Shown here: positions 55,967 through 64,000 of the stretch, piece after piece
How the letters are laid out: each line of letters starts with the position of its first letter
How positions within the stretch are numbered: position 1 is the first letter of the stretch
Assembly (NCBI GenBank): GCA_030765055.1
Contig: JAUKNK010000058.1
Span: forward strand, 527,001 to 591,000
Source of the DNA: Mantis religiosa
Taxonomy: Eukaryota; Arthropoda; Insecta; Mantodea; Mantidae
Direction of reading: 5' to 3'
Length of the DNA: 64,000 nucleotides
Made by a program: the position numbers and the translations under genes
The notes under the pieces: generated by a model
The model's input: only the letters and a program-made list of their open reading frames with translations
Databases searched by the model: none
Told to the model about the DNA's origin: nothing

Positions 55967-58900
55967 TCAGCTGGCCGCATAACCGGCGCCAAGAGAAATA
56001 TTCATGCGCCCGCCGGAACAAATGACGATAATGGCGCAAACAGTAGCCGTCTTGGCTGCCGAATCCGCCATTGCTTTCCCCCGCAAGCCTACGTGACCAG
56101 GGATCCATGCACACACCACGTTAACGCCACAAGCGTGTAAAACGTGGAGGGCATCCTGTATACGCTGCACAATAGGGTGGTAGTTGTACAGCTGCCGTTC
56201 TTGGAGCCATCAGTATAAATTACAGAATGGTCCTGATATCGCGATAAAGATTATAAAAAACATGTGCGGATACTAGACATAGACATGGTAGATTTATCAT
56301 ATTGGGTCATGCCCAGATCAACGTGGGACGCTCTGCACAACCAAGGAGGGTATGTCCTCTCCCCTCTAGGATACATCCTGGGTTAAGCTGTCTAAGGAGC
56401 TCCCGGAAACGAAAACCAGGTGGCTTTGGTTTAATAGAAGTGTTCCTATAACGCACGTCCATGAAGGTATTAAAGAACGGCGTAAACGTTGGATGTGTGG
56501 GCATGCAATTAAGTCCACAGCCATAATTTGCTAATAACATGTTGCGCCTGTACTGCAGAGGAGGTTCTGCAGACTCAGCATACAGGCTTATAACTCGGCT
56601 CGTTGGAAATGCCCCAACTGCGATACGTATGCCACAATTATGGACTGTATCTAATCTCTTCAGCACAGATGGTCGTGCTGAGCCATAAACGATACTACCA
56701 TGATCTAATTTGGAACGGATGAGTGCGCGATAATGTCGCAATAACACTGTACGATCCGCTCCCCACGATTTTCCACTTAGTACCCACAAGATATTTAAAG
56801 AGCGGTCACATCGTGCTTTCAGTTGCGCTATATGCGACGACCAACTAAGTTTTCTATCAAATATCAATCCAAGGAACCTCGTCTCATCTGCAAAAGGTAG
56901 ATCAGCGCCTAGGCGGGGCCTTGGAGGTAGTCGACTCTGCTGAGGCCAGAAGTTAACACAGATGGTTTTCTCAGCGGAGAACCGGAAGCCTTTTTTTAAA
57001 CTCCAACCCTTAAGGTTGTCCAAGGTGGTCTGAAGACGGCGCTCTAAAAACGGAGTGCGCTGAGATGTACAGTAGACGGCAAAGTCGTCTACAAATAGGC
57101 AAGACGAGACACCCGGAGGTACACATTTCGAGATAGAATTAATCGCAATAGCAAACAGCGTAACACTTAGTACCGATCCCTGTGGTACACCGTTCACTTG
57201 AACAAAAAGGTTCAAAAAAACCGAGCCAACCCTTACTCGGAATACGTGGTCTTTCAAGAATTCCTGAAGGAAGAGTGGTAGGCGTCCACGTATATTCCAG
57301 GTGTGCAGAGTACGTAGCAACCCTGCCTGCCAACAGTATCACAAGCCTTTTCCAGGTCAAAAAATATTCCGAATGTTTGACAGTTTTTAAGAAATCCGTT
57401 CATAATCTGTGTCGACATGGACCCAAGATGATCCACTGTTGAACGGCGTCGTCGAAAACCGCACTGGATGTTATTCAGTAGGTTGTGCGTTTCTAGCCAC
57501 CATACCAACCGCCCATTTATCATGCGTTCCATCACCTTGCATACGCAACTGGTGAGGGAAATAGGACGGTAGCTAGAAGGGAGGTGACGGTCCTTTCCAG
57601 CTTTCAAGATAGGTATAATGGTGGCTTCTCGCCACTTGTCCAGAAACGTGGCATCAACCCAAGCACGGTTATAGACCTCGAGCAGCAATGCCTTACCTTC
57701 AGGTGAGAGATGTTGTAACATTTGAACGTGGATTCCGTCCGGTCCTGGTGCAGTCAGTGGTGATGAGGAAAGAGCGTGTTCTAATTCTGCCAAGGTGAAG
57801 AGGCGGTTATAATCTTCAAGGTTTCTGGAACTAAACACGAAACCTTGAGATTTTTCCTGAGTCTTAATTGAGATAAGCTCAGGAGCATAATTACTTGAGC
57901 TAGACACCTTAGCGAAAGCACAGCCGAAGGTGTTAGCCACGACAAACGGATCAACAACTCCTGCAGGTGTTTTCAGACCAGCGATTGGCAAGTGGGTTGA
58001 TTTTCAGGCCACGCGTCGTAACCAATCCCATACAACAGATGAAGGTGTACATCTGTTAAAAGATGATACAAAGTTGTTCCATGAGATCTTTTTGCTATCC
58101 TTATTTATTTGCCTAGACTGTGCACGCGCTTTCTTGTACTCAATTTGATTACTTAGGGTAGGGTGTCGTTTGAATAGCCACAGAGCACGTCTACGAGCAC
58201 GAATAGCATTCCGGCAGTTGTTGGTCCACCATGGGACAAGAAATCGACCGGGTTGGGTAGCCGAACGTGGAATAGACAGTTCTGCAGCGGAAAGAATTTT
58301 CTCTGTGAGATGATCGACTAGATCATTCACAGAATCGTGCTCGTTGTAATCAAAGACAGCCAACTGGGTGTAAAGGTTTTAGTTGGCACGATCAAAGCGC
58401 CATCTAGGGATACGTGAGGGAGACACATCTTGTGCTAAGAGACTAAGAAGACATGGGAAGTGGTCGCTGGAATGTAAATCAGAGATGAAATTCCACTGTA
58501 ATGAAACTGCTAACTGGGATGAACACACTGCCAAATCGGTGTGCGAATAGGTGTTAAAGGCATCTGAAAGGAACGTTGGCTCTCCGGTATTCAGGAGAAC
58601 CAAGTTATTGCTCTCCAAGAATTTTACAATGAGGTGGCCGCTCGAACATGCCCGAGTTGAGCCCCAAAGTGGGTGATGGGTATTAAAGTCTCCAACTATT
58701 AGAAATGGTGTTGAAAGTTGGGAAACCAGATCTTCAAGGTCAATTAACGAGAAGTCATCTGATGGCGGTACATATACATTGCAAATGAAAATGCGATTGA
58801 TGGCAGCTTAATCCTTACGGCTACAGATTGTATATCACATTGTAGCTGTAAAGGATCTACAAATATGTCATCCCTCAGGAGCATCATAGTGCCCCCATGA

Positions 58901-59088
58901 GCAGGAATGCCCTCTTCTATGTCAATATCACACCGCAGTGGTGTGTAGCGTCGGATTTTAAACTTATCTTGCGGTCGTAGCTTAGTCTCTTGTAAGTATA
59001 CCAACAAGGGGTTATGCTTACTGAGCAAAAGTTCCAGTTTTGGTCGATGTGTTCTTAAATCCCGTATGTTCCATTGGAGGATAGCCAT
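55967..59088 (-). pseudogene. I-type ORF2: endonuclease, RT, deleted RNase H
   Basis: Endonuclease: MAILQWNIRDLRTHRPKLEL, VYLQETKLRPQD, GGTMMLLRDDI, then after a break near 58750 VGDFNTHHPLWGS and SDLHSSDHFPCLL. RT: APGPDGIHVQML, SYRPISLTSCVCKVMERMI, IFFDLEKACDTV, then after a break near 57300 VNGVPQGSVLSVTLF, CLFVDDFAVYC and TRFLGLIFDRKLSW. RNase H: VIYTDGSKNGS near 56200 is followed after only about 35 codons by VCAWIPGHVGLRGKAMADSA. Intact RNase H domains have about 80-90 residues between these motifs, so a middle segment is deleted. At least five breaks are present. Confidence 0.8.
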
Positions 59089-59480
59089 TGGAACTATGGA
59101 GATAGGATGTAAAAGTTGGCCTACATTAAGACGAGTTTACCGGTGGCCAAATCAGTTTACCCTTTTTCTGCGGTGTAGGGCTAACACCTGTTTCTTTTTC
59201 GTCGGGTTTATCCTGGCGCTTTTTCGTTGCCGATCTTGCAGTGTGGTCCGTGTCTTCCTGGTCAATTTCTTCGACGTATGAGGCCCCTTTTCCTATAGAA
59301 AACTTAGGTTCGAGGACCCCAAACCGGTTGGACACAGAGATCGACGATGATGACAGTTGTCGATCTGAGTCTTCACCAGAAGAACCCCCAGAACAGGAAC
59401 TTCTAGATACCCTAGAACCATCTTTCTTGCCGGTCCCTTTGTTTGTAACCTTGAGGAAGTCTGATTATGTGTAATTGTTC

Positions 59481-60419
59481 TTAAACTTTTAGGGCGGTGC
59501 ATCGTAGACTATAACGGGCTTGACGGTCGATGAGGTTGACGGCGATTTCTTTCCTCGGTGCCACCTTAGCAGCTATGGAGCTGTAAGTACCAGATCTTGC
59601 GACCGAGGGTTGACGAGTACGTAGGTGTTTACGGGCATCCGAGAAGGATAATTTCTCCCTTACTCGGATCGCCTGTATCTCCTTTTCCTCTAAGAAACGT
59701 GGGCACCCTCTGTGGCTGGATGGATGTGCACCAGCAAAGTTGACACATTTTGCCGAGGATGGGCAGGCATCCTCGTGTTTAGACAGACCACACTGAACGC
59801 ATGTTGGCACACCGCTACAAAAATCACTCGTAAGACCAAAGCGTTGACATTTAAAGAACTTGAGTGGGTTTGGTATATATGGCCCAACCTCTATGATCTC
59901 ATACCCTGCCCTAAGCCTTCGCGGGAGATCTACCCGATCAAAGGACAGGAACAGGGTACGGGTAGGCACCAATTCCCCTCGCTCTCTACGTTGCACTCGG
60001 TATACAGCAGTGACACCCTGGTCTTGTAGGTTCTCCAGTATTTCCTCATTCGACATCCCGTCCAACGCACGAGTGGTGATAATCCCGCGGGAGTTCAGTG
60101 TCTTGTGCACTGCAACTGTAACGGGGTAGCTGCCCAATAACGTAGCTTTTAATATCGTTGCTGCCTGGGAAACAGAGTGTGCTTCCACAAGGGACGTGCC
60201 GTTTCTGGAGCGAGTACAGGACTTGACTGGACCGGCAACTTTATCCAATCCCTTCTGTATAATAAAAGGGTTCAATGTCAAAAAGTTCTTACCTTCCTCA
60301 TTTCTGGTTACAACCAAGTAGCGAGGACCATAAGACTCGACTACTTCCTTTCTATCTTTGTTAAATAATGTATTATTATTGTTGTTAAATTTTACCATAA
60401 TAAATAGCCTAGGTTTCAT
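59481..60419 (-). CDS. I-type ORF1, Gag-like protein with eroded zinc knuckles
   Basis: 312 codons from the ATG at 60419 (MKPRLFIMVKF). The N-terminal half holds the RRM-like region of LINE Gag proteins (KSCTRSRNGTSLVEAHSVSQ, then LDGMSNEEILENLQDQGVTA). The C-terminal half has knuckles FKCQRFGLTSDFC, CVQCGLSKHEDAC and CVNFAGAHPSSHRGC, and ends with the EEKEIQAIRVREKLSFSDAR motif typical of I and jockey ORF1. The first knuckle has Leu where His is expected and the third has Phe for Cys, so RNA binding is probably impaired although the frame is open. Separated from ORF2 by about 390 bases. Confidence 0.75.
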   Translation of the reverse strand: MKPRLFIMVKFNNNNNTLFNKDRKEVVESYGPRYLVVTRNEEGKNFLTLNPFIIQKGLDKVAGPVKSCTRSRNGTSLVEAHSVSQAATILKATLLGSYPVTVAVHKTLNSRGIITTRALDGMSNEEILENLQDQGVTAVYRVQRRERGELVPTRTLFLSFDRVDLPRRLRAGYEIIEVGPYIPNPLKFFKCQRFGLTSDFCSGVPTCVQCGLSKHEDACPSSAKCVNFAGAHPSSHRGCPRFLEEKEIQAIRVREKLSFSDARKHLRTRQPSVARSGTYSSIAAKVAPRKEIAVNLIDRQARYSLRCTALKV

Positions 60420-60740
60420 CCCCCAGTGCTCCCCACCCACCACGGAGCCCAACAAAGGGTCATCCCACTGGGATTACAGGGCTACACAGGGAATATAGCG
60501 AGCTCGCCGTCCCACTAACCCTGGAGTTCGGTGCAATACCTAATCCTGGCCGATTGATTAGGGGTGGGTTAGTCCCTAACCTCCCGTTTAGGCGAAGCAG
60601 AAGCCACAGTAGTGTATCAGAAATGCGCACCCTCCCCGAATTCAGAAAAACACTCTTACGAGCTGATACGCATCCCTCAACCACCAGGACAAACCTTTCC
60701 ACCGACACGGGCTTCCACGCACGGCCTACACGTGGGTGGG

Positions 60741-61490
60741 CCTGTCGACTGTCTCCCTCAACCACGAAGAGTAGCAAGTCTTCTGCAGATTTTTGGTGCC
60801 GTTAGAGCTCCACAAAGACCAGGGCACCAATTTTGAGTACAACCTGAGTACAACAGTGGAAGTTGAGTAAGCTGTTTGTTTGAAGGAGGCCCTGCTCAAG
60901 TAGCCCTTGGGATGGAGTGCAGTGCGTCTGTGGGTGTTGGTCGCGAAGGTGGCTGAGGAGGTGATACTGGAACTACATGCCCTCAGGAGCCACGAGGCGA
61001 CGGTCGAAGTCGGCAGGAAGGTCCTGCGGCTCATTGGAGAAGAGGTCATTACCGGCAACCCGAAGAACGCCTGGGAATCTTCGAGGTCGTCCTGAGGGAA
61101 GACGTGGTTGTCCCCGCGAGAAGCGAGGTGGTGGTGACGGCGTGACTGGAAAGCTAGCGAAGAACTTGATGCTGGACCGGAAGACGCCTGTGCACGGACT
61201 TTGTGTAGCCAGGACATTGTTGCCGTGCCGAGAGGAGGTTCCAGTGAGGCTGCTAAACCCAACAGATACCGATCACGAAGTCCAGGCCTGGACGGTGTTG
61301 GGGACGTGCGAGCCTGTGGTCAGCGTAACACCAATCGTTTAGACCCATGAGCCGATTCAAACGCAACACCTGGGGCCCTGGCTGGAAGGCTTATTGGAGA
61401 GGTGCATCAAGACTCTGGAAGAACACCTGAGAAAGCTCGTGACCAGCCATCAGCGAGACTGCGCCGTCAAGGTGCCACCGTTCTTGTTTG
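60741..61490 (+). pseudogene. Scrambled gypsy pol fragments
   Basis: Three gypsy-1/2-like pieces lie in an order no element has. First is an integrase-core piece (CRFLVPLELHKDQGTNFEYN, 60785-60845). Next is a protease-spacer piece (GWSAVRLWVLVAKVAEEVIL to LLPCREEVPVRLLNPTDTDH, 60910-61345). Then, after QHLGPWLEGLLE, it jumps to a later integrase piece (CIKTLEEHLRKLVTSHQRD, 61400-61490). Stops and frame changes occur throughout. This looks like template switching or multiple deletions in an ancestor of gypsy-2. No LTR is attached. Confidence 0.75.
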
Positions 61491-61507
61491 CACGCGCGCG
61501 CGCGTGT

Positions 61508-61597
61508 GTGTAATTTATGACCTCCAACGTTAAGTCACATCCGACGATGAATGGAAGGGGTGAAATGCTGCTCAAATGAGTTCGGGTCCGGGGCCGA
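61508..61597 (-). mobile_element. tRNA-derived SINE, family 1, copy C (3' end only)
   Basis: It matches copy A's 3' part: on the plus strand CCTCCAACGTTAAGTCACAT, CGACGATGAATG and GCTCAAATGAGTTCGGG. Instead of poly(A) its tail runs into alternating (CG)n/(TG)n DNA at 61491-61511. Confidence 0.65.
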
Positions 61598-61602
61598 TCT
61601 GT

Positions 61603-62566
61603 ACACGAGTGCATTAGAAATAAGGATCAACAAAGGTTTCCCTTGGATGTTCAAACTCTGGCAACGATATGTAGATGACATCTTTGCAATAGTACCAAAA
61701 AAACCACATCAGTGATGCACTAAAACTTTTAAATATACAAGAAAAAAGCATCAAGTTCACTGCAGAAATAGAAAAAGACGAGTATTTACCATTTTTTGAT
61801 CTAAAAATAACGAGGAATAAAAACAGACTAAACTTTGGCATTTACAGAAAACCAACACAGACAGACAACTACATAAAAGCTAATGGCTACAACCCAAGAT
61901 CCCACAAACATGCAATCTTCAACAGTTTAGCACACAGACTGGTAAACATCCCTCTCACAGCAGAAGAACACAAAACAGAATACATCAAAGTAATTGAAAT
62001 AGCGCAAAAAATAATTTCCCAAATCATTAGTAGACAAAAAAGTGAACTTAGCAAAAAAGAAGAAGCTACTAAAGGAAACCACAACCCTCTCAGCTACAGA
62101 AACTAATATGATTTTCAAAAAATTCACTTACCATTCATGGGCCTATGATAAATTCAAAAAAGTCTTCAAAAAACAAAACATTCAACTAGCACCAGTCAAC
62201 CATTTCTCCTTAAAAAACCTAATTTGCTCAAACATCAAAGATGCCATTCCATCTAACAAAAAATCTGGTATATATCAAATTGAATGCAGTGACTCTAGTC
62301 AAATTTATATTAGAAAAACCAAAAGAAATTTAGAAACAAGAGCAAAGGAAAACTTTAGGAACATAAAATACAAACAATTAGAAAAATCAGCAGTTGCCAC
62401 ACATTTTTGGGAAAAAACCACAACATAAATCCGGAACCAAAACTACTAAAACATACATCAGGAAAACAAGAACTATCCACATGGGAACAAATCATTTCAA
62501 AAAATAGGAATAAAGTATTCAATTTCGACATCCCCCCAGAAACATTTGTTCAGCAAGTTCCTTGAA
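61603..62566 (+). pseudogene. Penelope-like element: RT end and GIY-YIG nuclease
   Basis: Penelope-like elements encode an RT related to telomerase plus a GIY-YIG endonuclease. The RT end shows WMFKLWQRYVDDIFAIVPKK, then (next frame) EYLPFFDLKITRNKNRLNF and GIYRKPTQTDNYIKANGYNP. The linker reads KKFTYHSWAYDKFKKVF. The nuclease domain has SGIYQIECSDSSQIYIRKTK and NLETRAKENFRN with FNFDIPPE at the end (about 62530). The YIG motif reads YIR, a change at a conserved glycine. Frameshifts near 61690, 62070 and 62415 break the frame. The RT N-terminal half is missing. Confidence 0.82.
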
Positions 62567-63180
62567 CCGCCACAAAGGAGAGCTGTGACAAAATATTGTT
62601 AACTACACCAATGAGAACCATCGATGGCCGGCTGAGGATAGAGGCAAAGTCTCTGAAACCTGTTCTGGAAAAATTTAAAAGTGTTTAGTGTCGTTAATCG
62701 ACTCCCTTTAAATTTAATTTATCCTAACAACACAGTTTTCAACACTTCCAAGAAAGGAATGCCATTCTGATACCTCCTTAAAAATCATTTTGGGTAGTGC
62801 TCTAATATGAAGTCCATTTAGACAGTCTTAAATATAGGAAAACAACATCAAAAGATGCACTCACATCCTCCACCTTGCCGATTTACAATGGCTAAGGACT
62901 TAACAACAGAAATATGGTTTTTTAGTTTAACAAGAGCTAAGACGAGTGTTAAGCTAACACTTGTTGAAATGTAATTTTTGTTATAGCTATTGTTAAACTC
63001 GTGCTAAGTCTACACATCTGTTGGTGAAATCACGCATAAATGTACTGTATTGGCTTTATGTTATACACTGGCTTTCAAGACATCAACCACAACACACACA
63101 CCTAGAGCATGAATCAGGTATTAGGCTCGTCTTTCTTCTCCAGAGAACTTTGCTTACTGTGATGGTTCCACAATAAAAAG
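62567..63180. other. Penelope 3' DNA and intergenic sequence
   Basis: The first about 120 bases probably belong to the Penelope 3' end; the rest has no recognisable feature. Confidence 0.4.
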
Positions 63181-64000
63181 CAATTGGAGCACAGGGGGTC
63201 AACAATTGGAAACTGCGAGCCAAATATGAGGGAAAAGAAAAAAAGGAACTACAACTGTGGGGACAACTACAACTGGAATCTAGAGCGATAGAAGAGGCAT
63301 CCATTGCACAAGCCTTGCAATCGGGTGATAAGGATGACAACACGAGACATCAAGCGACGACAGGAGACAACCCCTCGACCTGCGAATGGAGGGTGGTTCC
63401 ACCTGCAGGTAGGTCAAAGAAGTGCTACTTCAAAGTTACCAAGACAAACCAACAGTGGCGCCAGTCGGATGTGTCACCAGGAAAAAAAACATATAAATTG
63501 TTTGAGAAATCAAAAAACAACCAGAGTGTCGAGTAAGCCAAGACTCTACTCAAGTCGAAAGTTAAGCCTGCAGAAATGAAAGTTAGAATTTCTGCGCTAA
63601 AAACGCTAAAAAAACGGGCAGTTACTTCTGGAAACAGAAAGCCAAGGTCAACCAGAAAAAGTTTGTGAAGCAATAACTGAAACATGCGGATTAGAACTCG
63701 AAAGTTATTTGCCGAAGCTCAGGAATCCCAGAATTATTATATTTAATGTTCCAGAGGATATTACTACAGACAAAGCAACAGAAGCCATACTTAATCAGAA
63801 TTCAGATCTGAAATTGAGCGAAAGTGAAATAATTCCTAAATTTGTGTTTGCAGATAGATGGAAGAACAAGAACTTGATAATAGAACTCACGTCACAAGTT
63901 CGTAGGCAAATTTCGGGCAGGAAACTTAAATATGGCTGGCACATATGTAATAGTGACGACTAACTGTCAGTTACATGTTGCCACAATTGCTGTAAATACC
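63181..64000 (+). pseudogene. R1/LOA-type LINE ORF1, N-terminal part, runs off the window
   Basis: An early frame encodes a charged helical start (WKLRAKYEGKEKKELQLWGQ and AIEEASIAQALQSGDKD). A later frame from about 63600 encodes QLLLETESQGQPEKVCEAIT, PKLRNPRIIIFNVPEDITTD and LTSQVRRQISGRKLKYGWHI, then CNSDD-stop at 63961-63963 and, beyond it, CCHNCC. The PRIIIFNVPEDI block and the YGWHxC segment just before the zinc knuckle are typical of R1/LOA ORF1. At least one frameshift and the TAA break it. The rest lies beyond 64000. Confidence 0.65.

Larger units (their letters stand above)
55950..60740 (-). mobile_element. I-type LINE with RNase H
   Basis: On the minus strand: 5' UTR (60740-60420), ORF1 (60419-59481), then ORF2 with endonuclease, RT and RNase H (59088-55967). 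The RNase H after the RT and the FVDD-type RT box place it in the I group. ORF2 has several frameshifts and an internal RNase H deletion. The left end meets the BEL LTR near 55874. Confidence 0.8.

Noticed and set aside
59066..59474. Plus-strand frames between I-type ORF1 and ORF2
   Set aside because: They are antisense to the spacer and to ORF1-derived charged sequence, with no own similarity.

Overview
The window looks like part of a large, repeat-rich insect genome; a hemimetabolous insect such as a cockroach or termite is a guess from repeat style, not a proven identity. Evidence for an insect: a LAS1L ribosome-biogenesis gene and an ionotropic-receptor (IR) remnant, with R1-, jockey-, I- and CR1-type LINEs, Ty3/gypsy and BEL/Pao LTR elements, Penelope, mariner, hAT and piggyBac elements, a TA-flanked MITE and tRNA-derived SINEs. 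Host coding content is tiny: LAS1L (3-1637, open through the left edge) and an IR pseudogene (21375-21854). Nearly everything else identifiable is mobile DNA in various stages of decay.

Layout. 1-1637 LAS1L; 1638-5060 AT-rich intergenic DNA; 5061-7585 three eroded transposon fragments. 7664-13281 is a complete-length gypsy element on the minus strand with near-identical LTRs and a 4-bp target duplication, but its pol carries two stop codons and a changed RT catalytic Asp. 13408-13649 is a SINE with an 11-bp target duplication. 14534-15059 is a LINE reverse-transcriptase fragment fused directly to a second gypsy family (15060-19347). That family forms a tandem LTR structure lacking RT, the integrase core and most of gag, and it carries a three-unit GC-rich tandem repeat flanked by 15-bp direct repeats. 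The IR pseudogene is followed 46 bp later by a 5'-truncated R1-like LINE (about 21900-27985). This LINE has an unusual extra ORF joined to ORF1 by a TAATG stop-start, a 899-bp insertion in its C-terminal region and GC hairpins in its 3' region. 28.0-29.2 kb is T/A-rich with a run of mini-hairpins; 29.3-31.2 kb holds a fold-back MITE, SINEs and a mariner fragment.

32.4-37.1 kb holds an hAT C-terminal fragment and a decayed jockey-type LINE on the minus strand. 37.2-50.2 kb is a satellite array of units of about 128 bp with a tRNA-like A-box in each unit and higher-order duplications. It is split by a cleanly inserted CR1/L2-like LINE (39765-44084, 6-bp target duplication) whose ORF1 contains an SGNH/GDSL esterase domain and whose ORF2 is broken by a single extra base. 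A piggyBac element (50188-52797, TTAA ends) caps the array. Then follow a second SINE family, a truncated BEL/Pao element (53029-55873), an I-type LINE with RNase H (about 55950-60740), a scrambled gypsy fragment, a SINE tail, a Penelope-like element with a GIY-YIG domain (61603-62566) and the ORF1 of another R1/LOA-type LINE running off the right edge.

The genes do not form a pathway: the window is a stratigraphy of nested insertions. The relative order can be read at several points: gypsy inside LINE 3' DNA, an LTR-like insert inside the R1-like ORF2, CR1 and piggyBac inside the satellite, and a SINE truncating BEL.
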